Shown here one piece after another: positions 29,301 through 37,478 of a stretch of DNA of 64,000 nucleotides (position 1 is the stretch's first letter; every line of letters begins with the position of its first letter). Where the stretch lies: the NCBI RefSeq assembly GCF_937958655.1, contig NZ_CALGNH010000013.1, positions 44,882 through 108,881 on the forward strand, given 5' to 3'. Source of the DNA: an uncultured Winogradskyella sp. Its GTDB lineage: Bacteria > Bacteroidota > Bacteroidia > Flavobacteriales > Flavobacteriaceae. Below the pieces are notes generated by a model that was given only the letters and a program-made list of their open reading frames with translations, had not been told where the DNA came from and searched no databases. Made by a program: the position numbers and the translations under genes.

Positions 29301-29750
29301 TTACGCCAATACTTCCTCATACATTCTTACGGAATTAATCGCTGCTTCGATTGAATTACGCTGTTCTCGCAATAAATTATTTAGTCTTGTCGGAAATTCG
29401 GAATTACTTAGTAACTCATTATATTCGCTCAAGCTTGCTTTTTCGCCTCGTATAGCCTCTTCAAGAATTGTTTCTTCATTATTAGAGGAAAATGTTGCTT
29501 TTAAAGACATCCAATTTCTGTGCATTAAGCCTTTAAAACTTCCTGAGTCTTCAGGAATTTCTCCATAGGTTAAAATCTCTGTTCTCAATTGGCGTGCAAA
29601 TCTTGCTCTTTCCTCTGCTCTATTTTTGAAGAAATTTTTGACATTGATGTTGTCGATTTCCTTCATGGCGTTGATGTAGCCTTTTTCCGCATCATAATTT
29701 TTAATTAGTAATTCATTTAATTTGTCTGAAATAATTTTTTCGTACTTCAT
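29301..29750 (-). CDS. DUF2383 (PA2169-type) four-helix protein
   Basis: The protein is 149 residues from ATG 29750; an in-frame ATG at 29765 would add five residues. It is almost wholly helical, with LIKNYDAEKGYINAM and NFFKNRAEERARFARQLR early and a second helical pair ending LLREQRNSIEAAINSVRMYEE. This is the DUF2383 pattern, a ferritin-like four-helix bundle of unknown function often found with stress genes. Conserved Glu and Asp residues could bind metal. It stands alone with its own terminator. Confidence 0.85.
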   Translation of the reverse strand: MKYEKIISDKLNELLIKNYDAEKGYINAMKEIDNINVKNFFKNRAEERARFARQLRTEILTYGEIPEDSGSFKGLMHRNWMSLKATFSSNNEETILEEAIRGEKASLSEYNELLSNSEFPTRLNNLLREQRNSIEAAINSVRMYEEVLA

Positions 29751-29886
29751 GTTTTCTTTTATCATTTAAATTTCAATACGCTTTTTTTAAGATGCCTATT
29801 GTTTCACATCTCCAACCAACATAATAGATAAATACAGTCATGTCAAGCATCTTAACATTTATCACATAAGTTTAACCCTTTTTAAC

Positions 29887-29914
29887 AAAAAAGCGCTGCT
29901 CTTACGAGTAACGC
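29887..29914 (-). terminator. Probable terminator of the TSP3 lipoprotein gene
   Basis: On the minus strand AAGCG..CTC pairs with GAG..CGCTT with internal mismatches, followed by a T-run, about 30 bp after the stop codon. Confidence 0.55.
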
Positions 29915-29943
29915 TTCCCATTTTTTTAAGATTAATTTCACAT

Positions 29944-31170
29944 TTATCCTTGGAGATAATCAGGTATGCCATCGCCATCTGTATCTACAGCATCCTCAGG
30001 ATTACCATCACCATTAGGGTCTGCATTTTCGTTTATGGTTAAGATACCATCTCCATCGTCATCATTATCTAAATAATCTACAGCACCATCACCATCAGTA
30101 TCTATAGGATTACCATTTTCATCTTGGGCTTCAAATTGTGTTAAGATACCATCTCCATCATCATCATTATCTAAATAATTTGGTGTACCATCGTCATCCG
30201 TATCGTCATCATCTAAATTTCCTTCAGGATCACCATTAAAATTTTCAAACACATTTGGTACTCCATCACTATCTGAATCTAGGCAGTTTAAACTGTTTAT
30301 TTCTGTTTGAACACTTCCATCCTCGTCACCACAAAATTGTATTTGTTCTTGTAAATACAATTGGTATTGCGCACAAAGCACAAAATAATTACCTATAGTT
30401 GCTGCGTTATATTGCGTTTCAGCCTCTACACGGTTAGCAGTGGCTTGCTCGCAACTCAATTGGCATTCTCCTAAAGCATCAATGGCGTCTTGGATTGTCC
30501 TATCCGTATCACCACAGTAATTTCGCTGCTCGTTTAAAGCTAAAATGTAAGCGTTACAAGCATTCGAAAAAGCATCACTATCTATAAAATCTAAGCTAGG
30601 ATCAAAGGTTGCTGTGTACGCCTCCAAAGCTGTTACAGCTTCAATTTCTTTATCGGTACAGGTTATTGGGTCTGCAGGAATAGTTCCAGAAATTAATGGC
30701 ACTTTAAAAAATATCCCATTTGTAAATCCTACCGAATTTTCACCTGAAGCATCAAATGCTAAAAATCTAAATGTACCTGTAAAAGATCCATTGGTGATAT
30801 CAATTTCATCTATATTTATTTCACCGAATTCTGGATTAACGGGATTGGCAGGATCTGTATTAAGTTGTGGATTGTTAACCGTTGAAAATAACACTCCAAA
30901 ACCGCTTTCGTAATTTGCCTTTATAGTACTTACATCACCAACAACAAAAGTGCCCTCCGTAACCGAAGGGACTATAAGATTAATTGTCTCACCACTTGCT
31001 GTTCCTGATATGGTTAAAAACCCATTAGAATCAATACTAGCAGAAAAACCACTTGCGCGCCAAAGCCTATTTTCTCGATCCGCTTGAAATGCTGGAGAAT
31101 TAAATTCAACGTTATCTCCACAATTAAAGATTAACAACATGGTAAACGCTAGAAGGGTAAATTTTTTCAT
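29944..31170 (-). CDS. Thrombospondin type 3 repeat lipoprotein
   Basis: This 408-residue protein starts with a signal peptide and a lipobox near LLIFNC (Cys17), so it is probably a surface lipoprotein. Residues about 35-160 form a beta-rich domain similar to lipoprotein domains common in Flavobacteria (DUF6252-like, not certain). A cysteine-rich part follows with two related units (205-236 and 266-296), each with CxxY..L.EQ....CGD.D. Residues from about 297 are calcium-binding thrombospondin type 3 repeats such as DSDGVPN, DTDDDGTPNYLDNDDDGDG and DTDGDGIPDYLQG. There is no type IX tail. A TATATTTG box (31197-31204, minus) lies 27 bp upstream. Function unknown; calcium-stabilised stalk or adhesin is plausible. 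Confidence 0.82.
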   Translation of the reverse strand: MKKFTLLAFTMLLIFNCGDNVEFNSPAFQADRENRLWRASGFSASIDSNGFLTISGTASGETINLIVPSVTEGTFVVGDVSTIKANYESGFGVLFSTVNNPQLNTDPANPVNPEFGEINIDEIDITNGSFTGTFRFLAFDASGENSVGFTNGIFFKVPLISGTIPADPITCTDKEIEAVTALEAYTATFDPSLDFIDSDAFSNACNAYILALNEQRNYCGDTDRTIQDAIDALGECQLSCEQATANRVEAETQYNAATIGNYFVLCAQYQLYLQEQIQFCGDEDGSVQTEINSLNCLDSDSDGVPNVFENFNGDPEGNLDDDDTDDDGTPNYLDNDDDGDGILTQFEAQDENGNPIDTDGDGAVDYLDNDDDGDGILTINENADPNGDGNPEDAVDTDGDGIPDYLQG

Positions 31171-31307
31171 GGTAAAATTTTAATTCATCAATGATCCAAA
31201 TATAGCAAAACGAGTGATTAAACCTATAATATTTTTTTACAGTTGGGTTATACTGTAAATGTTTATTTAGTATTACATTTATCACTTTATCTAAACTGCA
31301 TAAAGTC

Positions 31308-31337
31308 ATTGAATTTTAAAAAAATATGCTATATTTG
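31308..31337 (+). promoter_or_regulatory. Promoter of rpsP
   Basis: ATTG (31308-31311), an 18-nt spacer and TATATTTG (31330-31337) fit the Bacteroidetes consensus. Transcription should start close to 31342, giving a leader of about 80 nt. Confidence 0.75.
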
Positions 31338-31345
31338 CGCCCGCC

Positions 31346-31405
31346 TTATCAACATACAATAAATATGTTTGATAGGTTCTCATTAATAACAGAGGTCGAG
31401 AACCT
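31346..31405 (+). promoter_or_regulatory. Structured leader of rpsP with two tandem hairpins
   Basis: Hairpin 1 pairs TATCAACATA (31347-31356) with TATGTTTGATA (31364-31374), 10 bp with one bulged T. Hairpin 2 pairs AGGTTCTC (31374-31381) with GAGAACCT (31398-31405) around a 16-nt loop. The two share the base at 31374, so they stack or compete there. Both lie between promoter and start codon, 16 nt before the ATG. The arrangement fits a ribosomal protein autoregulatory leader; that role is inferred. Confidence 0.6.
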
Positions 31406-31420
31406 CACTAATTAATTATT

Positions 31421-31933
31421 ATGCCTGTAAAAATTAGATTACAAAGACACGGTAAAAAAGGAAAACCTTATTACTGGATCGTAGCCGCGGATTCTCGCGC
31501 TAAAAGAGATGGTAAATACTTAGAAAAACTAGGTGCTTACAATCCAAACACAAACCCAGCAACAGTAGAATTAGATGTTGATGGTGCTGTAAAGTGGTTA
31601 CAAAACGGTGCTCAACCAACAGACACTGCTAGAGCCATTTTATCGTATAAAGGAGCTATGCTAAAGAAACATTTAGCTGGTGGTGTAAGCAAAGGTGCTT
31701 TAACCGAAGAGCAAGCAGAAGCTAAATTTAATGCTTGGTTAGAAGAAAAAACAGCTAAAATACAAGCTAAAACTGATGGTCTATCTAAAGCAGATGCTGA
31801 CGCAAAAGCTAAAGCTTTAGAAGCTGAAAAGGCTGTTAACGAAGCTCGTATTGCTGCAGCTGCACCAGTTGTTGAAGAAGAAGTAGCAGAAAATGTTGCG
31901 TCTGAAGATACAACAGCTAACGAAGAAGAGTAA
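31421..31933 (+). CDS. rpsP: 30S ribosomal protein S16
   Basis: Residues 1-80 are a standard bS16: [40 protein letters not shown] and the [10 protein letters not shown] helix. The protein is 170 residues, about twice the E. coli length, because of a C-terminal extension rich in Ala, Glu and Lys (about 105-170). Such tails are common in Flavobacteria. S16 is needed for 30S assembly. It has its own promoter, leader and terminator, and rimM follows after 149 bp, so the usual rpsP-rimM pairing is kept in order but with a terminator between them. Confidence 0.97.
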   Translation: MPVKIRLQRHGKKGKPYYWIVAADSRAKRDGKYLEKLGAYNPNTNPATVELDVDGAVKWLQNGAQPTDTARAILSYKGAMLKKHLAGGVSKGALTEEQAEAKFNAWLEEKTAKIQAKTDGLSKADADAKAKALEAEKAVNEARIAAAAPVVEEEVAENVASEDTTANEEE

Positions 31934-31954
31934 AAAATTAATTTTTATACTTTT

Positions 31955-31986
31955 AAACCCTGACGTTAACCGTCAGGGTTTTTTAT
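31955..31986 (+). terminator. Terminator of rpsP
   Basis: Perfect 11-bp stem AAACCCTGACG / CGTCAGGGTTT with a 5-nt loop and T-run, 21 bp after the rpsP stop. Confidence 0.92.
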
Positions 31987-32082
31987 TATTATAACTAACA
32001 CATTAAGCGTAGTGGAGATGTTTTATAAAATATGATGCTGTCATAGAATTCTACTACGATAAAACTAAAGGAAGAGTCCATT

Positions 32083-32616
32083 TTGAAGAAAGAAGATTGT
32101 TTTTACTTAGGTAAGATTGTAAAGAAATACAGTTTTAAAGGTGAAGTCCTTGCCAAACTAGACACAGATGAGCCTGGATTGTACGAAAATTTAGATGCTA
32201 TTTTTATAGATCTAAGAGGTAACTTAGTGCCTTTTTTTATTGCATCTTCACAATTACACAAATCGGACTTATTACGCTTAAAGTTTGAAGATGTAAATAC
32301 AGAAGCTGATGCCGACAGCCTCATAAAATCAGAGTTGTATTTGCCATTAGATTTATTACCGAAGCTAGAAGGTGATAAATTCTACTTCCATGAGGTAATC
32401 GGCTTTAAAATTAAAGATGAAAATTTTGGAGAAGTTGGTATTATAAAAGGTATTAATGATTCTACTGCGCAAGCACTTTTTGAAATTGACAGAAATGGAA
32501 TTGAGATTCTTATTCCTATGAATGATGAGTTTATAGTTAAGGTAGACAGAGATAACAAAAATATAGTAGTTAGTACACCTGAAGGGTTGATTGATTTATA
32601 TATAAGCCCATCCTAA
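32083..32616 (+). CDS. rimM: 16S rRNA processing protein RimM, TTG start
   Basis: The 177-residue protein has the RimM N-terminal motif CFYLGKIVKKYSFKGE and a PRC-barrel-like second half (FYFHEVIGFKIKDENFGEVG, IPMNDEFIVKVD). RimM binds S19 and assists maturation of the 30S head. The only start that gives the full N-terminus is TTG at 32083; an in-frame stop lies at 32044 and no ATG or GTG lies between. A purine-rich AAGGAAGAG (32068-32076) sits about 7 nt before it, unusual for this phylum. The last three residues (SPS) and the stop codon come from palindromic repeat copy C. Confidence 0.93.
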   Translation: MKKEDCFYLGKIVKKYSFKGEVLAKLDTDEPGLYENLDAIFIDLRGNLVPFFIASSQLHKSDLLRLKFEDVNTEADADSLIKSELYLPLDLLPKLEGDKFYFHEVIGFKIKDENFGEVGIIKGINDSTAQALFEIDRNGIEILIPMNDEFIVKVDRDNKNIVVSTPEGLIDLYISPS

Positions 32617-32640
32617 ATGCTTCCCAGAGGGAAGGACTTT
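32602..32640. repeat. Palindromic repeat copy C, forming the rimM stop
   Basis: TAAGCCCATCCTAAATG then the perfect stem CTTCCC / GGGAAG (32620-32625 and 32629-32634) and GACTTT. The first part is read as the end of rimM, with TAA 32614-32616 as stop; the second part fills the gap to trmN6, whose ATG is 8 bp further. Confidence 0.75.
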
Positions 32641-32647
32641 CAAGCCA

Positions 32648-33361
32648 ATGGAAAAACCTTTTCAATTCAAAAAATTTACAATAGAACAAGATCGATGTGC
32701 CATGAAAGTAGGCACTGATGGTGTTTTACTTGGCGCTTGGACTTCTGTTAAAAATAATCCTTTTTCAATTTTAGACATTGGGTCAGGCACAGGGATTTTA
32801 GCATTAATGCTTGCGCAACGAAGTGGTGCAGAACTCATTGAAGCTATAGAAATTGATGCTAATGCGTATGAACAGTGTGTTGGAAATTTTGAAAATTCGC
32901 CATGGAACGATCGTTTGTTCTGTTACCACGCTTCACTTTTAGAGTTTGTAGACGATGTTGATGATACCTTTGATTTAATTATCTGCAACCCGCCATTTTA
33001 TTTTGAAGATTATAAATCTAATATTAAATCTCGGGATTTAGCACGTTTTAATGATGCTATGCCGTTTAAACATATTATTTATGCCGTTGCAAAATTACTT
33101 TCAAAAGAAGGTTTATTTTCTATTATTATTCCTAAAAAAGAAGAATTAAATCTTATACAATTAGCGGCTTCTGTTAAAATATTCCCTAGCCGTATTCTCA
33201 ATGTAAAAGGGAATTCAAATACTAAAATAAAACGATGTTTAATAGAATTTACCTTCCATAACGTCGCTGTAAAAATTTCAGAGTTAGTGATTGAAACAGA
33301 TCGTCATAATTACACTGAAGATTATATTAACCTTACCAAAGCATTCTATCTGAATATGTAA
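32648..33361 (+). CDS. trmN6: tRNA1(Val) (adenine-37-N6)-methyltransferase
   Basis: A 237-residue class I SAM-dependent methyltransferase. It has the YfiC/TrmN6 N-terminus (FQFKKFTIEQDRCAMKVGTDGVLLG), the SAM-binding ILDIGSGTGILALMLAQR, and the adenine N6-methylase motif ICNPPFYF (NPPF). The family adds a methyl group to A37 of tRNA1-Val. It follows rimM after 31 bp, partly made of repeat copy C, and precedes the acyl-CoA dehydrogenase gene, which has its own promoter. The N- and C-termini are complete. Confidence 0.9.
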   Translation: MEKPFQFKKFTIEQDRCAMKVGTDGVLLGAWTSVKNNPFSILDIGSGTGILALMLAQRSGAELIEAIEIDANAYEQCVGNFENSPWNDRLFCYHASLLEFVDDVDDTFDLIICNPPFYFEDYKSNIKSRDLARFNDAMPFKHIIYAVAKLLSKEGLFSIIIPKKEELNLIQLAASVKIFPSRILNVKGNSNTKIKRCLIEFTFHNVAVKISELVIETDRHNYTEDYINLTKAFYLNM

Positions 33362-33369
33362 AACTGTTT

Positions 33370-33400
33370 TTTGTCAATGAAATCGTTTTCGTTACCTTTG
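33370..33400 (+). promoter_or_regulatory. Promoter of the acyl-CoA dehydrogenase gene
   Basis: TTTG (33370-33373), 19 nt, TACCTTTG (33393-33400): exact consensus with the standard spacing. The start codon is at 33425, giving a leader of about 20 nt. Confidence 0.8.
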
Positions 33401-33424
33401 ATTTACAATTGATAATCATGAAAA

Positions 33425-34603
33425 ATGAAGCCAGATTTATTTGAAGCACCAGACTATTATAATATAGACGATCTTCTTACCGAAGAACATAAACTGATAC
33501 GAGCTTCTGCTAGAGAATGGGTTAAAAGAGATATATCCCCCATTATTGAAGACTATGCACAGAAAGCAGAATTCCCAAAACAGATTATTAAAGGATTAGC
33601 AGAAATTGGTGCTTTTGGACCTTACATTCCTGAAGAATATGGTGGAGCCGGACTAGACCAAATTTCTTATGGCTTAATAATGCAAGAAATTGAGCGTGGA
33701 GATTCTGGTGTAAGAAGTACAGCATCGGTACAATCATCTTTAGTGATGTATCCTATATGGAAATATGGTACCGAAGAACAACGCCATAAATACTTACCAA
33801 AATTAGCTTCTGGAGAATGGATGGGTTCATTTGGTTTAACCGAGCCAGACCATGGAAGTAACCCTGGTGGTATGACCACAAACTATAAAGACATGGGAGA
33901 CCATTATCTTTTAAATGGTGCTAAATTATGGATTAGTAATTCACCATTTTGCAACGTGGCTGTAGTTTGGGCTAAAAACGAAGAAGGTCGTATCCATGGC
34001 TTAATTATTGAGCGTGGTATGGAAGGTTTTTCCACACCAGAAACACATAACAAATGGTCCTTAAGAGCCTCTGCCACAGGTGAGTTAATTTTTGATAATG
34101 TAAAAGTGCCAAAAGAAAATCTACTGCCAAATAAAACTGGTTTAGGTGCTCCACTTGGATGTTTAGATTCTGCACGTTACGGTATTGCTTGGGGTGCTAT
34201 AGGTGCCGCAATGGATTGTTACGATACTGCATTAAGATATTCTAAAGAACGTATACAATTTGGTAAGCCAATTGGCGCGTTTCAACTACAGCAAAAGAAA
34301 CTTGCGGAGATGATTACAGAAATAACCAAAGCGCAATTATTAGCATTTAGATTAGGACAGCTTAAAAATGATGATAAAGCAACATCTGCTCAGATTTCTA
34401 TGGCCAAACGTAACAATGTAGACATGGCAATTAAAATTGCTAGAGAAGCTAGACAAATGTTAGGAGGCATGGGTATTACAGGCGAATATAGCATTATGAG
34501 ACACATGATGAATCTTGAGAGTGTTATTACCTATGAAGGTACACACGATATTCATTTATTAATTACAGGATTAGATATCACCGGCTTTAATGCTTTTAAA
34601 TAA
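33425..34603 (+). CDS. Acyl-CoA dehydrogenase, glutaryl-CoA dehydrogenase type
   Basis: The 392-residue flavoprotein has the acyl-CoA dehydrogenase domain order: N-terminal helices, a FAD/acyl-binding middle part with GSFGLTEPDHGSNPGGM and LWISNSPFCNVAVVWAK, and the C-terminal helical part with RQMLGGMGITGEY. The catalytic base Glu is in ITYEGTHDIH, at the position used by glutaryl-CoA dehydrogenases. That subfamily oxidises and decarboxylates glutaryl-CoA to crotonyl-CoA in lysine and tryptophan degradation. The assignment to this subfamily rests on overall similarity, not on a substrate test. It is a single-gene unit with a good promoter; an upstream ATG at 33418 is out of frame. Confidence 0.88.
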   Translation: MKPDLFEAPDYYNIDDLLTEEHKLIRASAREWVKRDISPIIEDYAQKAEFPKQIIKGLAEIGAFGPYIPEEYGGAGLDQISYGLIMQEIERGDSGVRSTASVQSSLVMYPIWKYGTEEQRHKYLPKLASGEWMGSFGLTEPDHGSNPGGMTTNYKDMGDHYLLNGAKLWISNSPFCNVAVVWAKNEEGRIHGLIIERGMEGFSTPETHNKWSLRASATGELIFDNVKVPKENLLPNKTGLGAPLGCLDSARYGIAWGAIGAAMDCYDTALRYSKERIQFGKPIGAFQLQQKKLAEMITEITKAQLLAFRLGQLKNDDKATSAQISMAKRNNVDMAIKIAREARQMLGGMGITGEYSIMRHMMNLESVITYEGTHDIHLLITGLDITGFNAFK

Positions 34604-34869
34604 AATTCTTGCGGAAGCGGGAATCTTATAATTACGATCGATAATCATTATTATAAATTAAAATCAACTACTAGTGGCTCTCTAAAAAGTATTATTTTCT
34701 GTCATTTAGAGCGTAGTCGAAAAATCTAAAATTTTGATTTTAAAGGCATTTCTACTGCTTTGCAGTGTACTTTCAATCAAAGCATACTTTGCTTTCAACC
34801 AATGCTCAATGTGACAAATTTCAGTTTTACTGACTTTTTAGATAGCATCCTTTTGTTTACATTTACTTT
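34604..34869. repeat. Intergenic region with dispersed Flavobacterium-type repeats
   Basis: A hairpin ATTCTTGC / GCGGGAAT (34606-34625, two G-T pairs) follows the stop and resembles the perfect ATTCCTGC / GCAGGAAT hairpin at 37299-37318. Further on, TGTCATTTAGAGCGTAG (from about 34709) and GCTCAATGTGACA (to about 34825) form degenerate inverted ends, with 'agcgtagtcg' in the middle, like the elements at 35773 and 38951. No gene is seen. Confidence 0.5.
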
Positions 34870-35766
34870 ATGTCATCAAAATCTAGATTAGATCGCGCCT
34901 ACAAAACTGCTAAACGTATTCCGTTTGATGACACTTCCAAATTCATCTTATTCAGCGATTGCCATCGTGGTGATAATAGTTTTGCTGATGATTTTGCTAA
35001 CAACCGTAACATCTATTTTCATGCTTTAAAGCATTATTACACCGAAGGATTTAGTTATTGCGAACTTGGTGATGGTGACGAATTATGGGAGAATCTATCG
35101 TTTGCATCCATACTAAACGCTCACAAAAATGTATATCTTCTTATGAAACAATTTCATGAAGAGGATCGATTACATATGATATGGGGAAATCATGACATGG
35201 TTTACAGAGACCCTCATTACGTAGATAAGCACTTATCAACCTACTTTGATCCAAAGACAGGTGAAAATGTTGAATTGTTTTGTGATATTCAATATCATGA
35301 AGGCATGGTTTTAAAACACTCAGAAACTGGCCAAGAACTGTTTTTATGCCACGGTCACCAAGCCGATTGGTGGAATTATATTTTCTGGAAGTGGAGTCGA
35401 TTTTTGGTTAGAATACTTTGGAAACCTTTAAATGTTATGGGTATTGCTGACCCTACGAGTCCAGCTAAAAATTATACTGAACTCATAAAAGTAGAACGTA
35501 GAACAAAAAAATGGATTACCGAAAATGACAATATAATTACGGTTACTGGTCACACGCATAGACCACGTTTTCCTGAGCCTGGTGCTATTGCATTTTTTAA
35601 TGATGGGAGTTGTGTACATCCGAGAAGTATAACAGGAATTGAAATTAAAGACGGCAAAATATCTTTAATAAAATGGCAGATTGTAACTACTGACGATGGT
35701 ACTTTAAAAATTGATCGCTTTTTGTTGGAAGGACCTACTCCTTTGATGGATTATAAGACTGAGTAA
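34870..35766 (+). CDS. Metallophosphoesterase
   Basis: A soluble 298-residue protein of the calcineurin-like phosphoesterase family. Visible metal-site motifs are FSDCHRGD (DxH), LGDGDELWEN (GD), WGNHDMVY (GNHD), LCHGHQADWW and VTGHTHRPRF (GHTH). No signal peptide or membrane segment is seen, so it differs from the membrane-anchored enzyme at 13709-14935. The HGHQADWW part and a central hydrophobic segment suggest a UDP-diacylglucosamine-hydrolase-like or related branch, but this is uncertain. It is bordered by repeat-rich gaps on both sides and stands alone. Confidence 0.85.
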   Translation: MSSKSRLDRAYKTAKRIPFDDTSKFILFSDCHRGDNSFADDFANNRNIYFHALKHYYTEGFSYCELGDGDELWENLSFASILNAHKNVYLLMKQFHEEDRLHMIWGNHDMVYRDPHYVDKHLSTYFDPKTGENVELFCDIQYHEGMVLKHSETGQELFLCHGHQADWWNYIFWKWSRFLVRILWKPLNVMGIADPTSPAKNYTELIKVERRTKKWITENDNIITVTGHTHRPRFPEPGAIAFFNDGSCVHPRSITGIEIKDGKISLIKWQIVTTDDGTLKIDRFLLEGPTPLMDYKTE

Positions 35767-35772
35767 CTTATG

Positions 35773-35844
35773 GATGTCATTCCGAAATGAGAAACGATTG
35801 AGGAGTCTCACTATTAGATTCTTCGCTACGCTCTGAATGACATC
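35773..35844. repeat. 72-bp inverted-repeat element between convergent genes
   Basis: Perfect 10-bp ends GATGTCATTC (35773-35782) and GAATGACATC (35835-35844) enclose further imperfect pairing, including 'cttcgctacgctc'. It begins 7 bp after the phosphoesterase stop and ends 4 bp before the ferredoxin stop, so it probably serves as terminator for both genes. Confidence 0.7.
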
Positions 35845-35847
35845 AAA

Positions 35848-36180
35848 TCAACTCTCTGGTGCGAGTTCAACCTCTAAACCTTCCATTGCTGGAGTCATTT
35901 GTATCTGGCAACCCAAGCGCGAATTATCCTTTACATAAAAAGCTTCCGAAAGCATAGCTTCTTCATCATCTTGCATTTCTGGTAATTGCGTGTCGCTTAA
36001 TACATAACATTGGCAAGACGCACACATGGCCATACCACCGCAAACACCAATAGTACCTTCTGGTGCAAGCTCATAAGAACGAACCACTTCCATTAGATTC
36101 ATTGCCATATTCGTTGGTGCTTCTACTTTATGAGTTACACCATCTCTATCTATTATTTTTATGTTTATGTCTGTTTCCAT
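35848..36180 (-). CDS. [2Fe-2S] ferredoxin
   Basis: The protein is 110 residues with the adrenodoxin-type cluster motif CGGMAMCASCQCYV (CX5CX2C) and a fourth ligand Cys in NSRLGCQIQM. It is a one-electron carrier. Gene order puts it directly after a ferredoxin-NADP reductase gene (53-bp gap), so the two should work as a pair. The gap contains a short degenerate repeat ('gcttcgacaagctcggc'). It is the last gene of the mrp-nfu-reductase-ferredoxin cluster and ends at the inverted-repeat element 35773-35844. Confidence 0.92.
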   Translation of the reverse strand: METDINIKIIDRDGVTHKVEAPTNMAMNLMEVVRSYELAPEGTIGVCGGMAMCASCQCYVLSDTQLPEMQDDEEAMLSEAFYVKDNSRLGCQIQMTPAMEGLEVELAPES

Positions 36181-36233
36181 ATTTTAAGATGCTTCGACAA
36201 GCTCGGCATAATAACCCATTGAAATAATTCTAC

Positions 36234-37295
36234 TTACTGAATTGCTTTCACAACTGCCTTTGGCGCTTCCTTACGTGTACCGTCAAATCCATCTACACCA
36301 CTAACAGTTGTGTATTTTAAAACGTAACGCTTCCCTGGATTTATTATCTGATAAGCCGCTTGGCACATTAAAGTCGCTTCATGGAAACCACACAATATTA
36401 ATTTTAATTTACCTGGATAGGTGTTACCATCTCCAATAGCAAAAATACCAGGAATATTGGTCTGATAATCTAAGGCATTATTAACTTTAATAGCATTCTT
36501 TTCAATCTCTAGTCCCCAATTTGCGATAGGACCAAGTTTAGGAGATAATCCGAAGAGTGGCACAAAATGATCACAGTTTATTCTAAACTCTCTTTCTTCA
36601 GGTTTTAATTGCTTAACTACTATAAATTCTACCTTACTATGACCATTAATACCAATGACTTCTGCAGGTGTTATTAAATTAATCTTTCGGGCAGTTTTTA
36701 AGGCTTGTACTTTTTCCACTGAATCTAAATGCCCTCTAAATTCGTTTCTTCTGTGGATTAATGTTACCTCCGAAGCTACGTCACTTAAAAAAATACTCCA
36801 ATCTAGTGCAGAATCTCCTCCACCTGCTATCACCACTTTTTTATTGCGATAAAACTCAGGTTCTTTTATCATATACTCCACACCCTTATCCTCGTAATCA
36901 GCAATATTATGAATTAAAGGTTTTCTTGGCTCAAAACTACCTAAGCCGCTGGCTATTGCAACAACTGGTGCATGGTGTTTGGTGCCTTTATTGGTGGTTA
37001 CAATAAATGTTCCATCGTCTTGCTTATCTATAGTTTCTGCACGTTCACCAAGGGTAAATCCTGGCTCAAACTGCTTAGACTGCTCAAGTAATTTATCTGT
37101 TAAATCTCCTGCTAATATTTCGGGATATGCTGGTATATCGTAAATAGGTTTTTTAGGGTAAATCTCAGAGCACTGTCCACCAGGTTGTGGTAAAGCATCT
37201 ATAAGGTGGCACTTTAATTTTAATAGTCCTGCTTCAAAAACGGTAAAAAGGCCTGTTGGTCCGGCACCTATTATAAGTATATCTGTTTTAATCAT
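36234..37295 (-). CDS. Ferredoxin-NADP reductase, thioredoxin-reductase-like type
   Basis: The 353-residue flavoprotein begins with the FAD-binding IIGAGPTGLFTVFEAG and has the NADPH-binding VVIAGGGDSALDW. A C-terminal FAD contact IFAIGDGNTYPGKLKLILCGFHEA closes the fold. There is no CXXC redox pair between the domains, which separates it from thioredoxin reductase and places it with YumC-type ferredoxin-NADP reductases. It passes electrons between NADPH and ferredoxin, and a [2Fe-2S] ferredoxin gene follows. The ATG is 3 bp from a perfect hairpin (37299-37318). Confidence 0.9.
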   Translation of the reverse strand: MIKTDILIIGAGPTGLFTVFEAGLLKLKCHLIDALPQPGGQCSEIYPKKPIYDIPAYPEILAGDLTDKLLEQSKQFEPGFTLGERAETIDKQDDGTFIVTTNKGTKHHAPVVAIASGLGSFEPRKPLIHNIADYEDKGVEYMIKEPEFYRNKKVVIAGGGDSALDWSIFLSDVASEVTLIHRRNEFRGHLDSVEKVQALKTARKINLITPAEVIGINGHSKVEFIVVKQLKPEEREFRINCDHFVPLFGLSPKLGPIANWGLEIEKNAIKVNNALDYQTNIPGIFAIGDGNTYPGKLKLILCGFHEATLMCQAAYQIINPGKRYVLKYTTVSGVDGFDGTRKEAPKAVVKAIQ

Positions 37296-37298
37296 TTT

Positions 37299-37318
37299 AT
37301 TCCTGCGAAGGCAGGAAT
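37299..37318. repeat. Short perfect hairpin before the reductase start codon
   Basis: ATTCCTGC / GCAGGAAT around GAAG, 3 bp upstream of the ATG (minus). The same element in degenerate form follows the acyl-CoA dehydrogenase gene (34606-34625). Confidence 0.65.
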
Positions 37319-37351
37319 CGCATGATTGCTACCTTGTATTTTTATTATTAA

Positions 37352-37404
37352 AACCTACAAGGTTTTAGTGCTTCGACTTCGCTCAGCAACCAAACTCGTA
37401 GGTT
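37352..37404. repeat. Inverted repeat with 'cttcgacttcgctcag' core
   Basis: AACCTAC (37352-37358) and GTAGGTT (37398-37404) are inverted ends around a 'gcttcgacttcgctcagc' core. It lies in the 183-bp gap between the NifU-like gene and the reductase gene and may act as a terminator or be a dispersed repeat. Confidence 0.55.
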
Positions 37405-37478
37405 GTTTTATTTAATATGCTATTAAACACAAAATTACTAATGCATTTCAAATTAAAATGCTACAAATGACACATTCT

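Noticed and set aside
30060..30240. Near-identical short repeats as a tandem DNA array or CRISPR
   Set aside because: They are the coding repeats of the calcium-binding thrombospondin type 3 domain, in frame and of unequal length.
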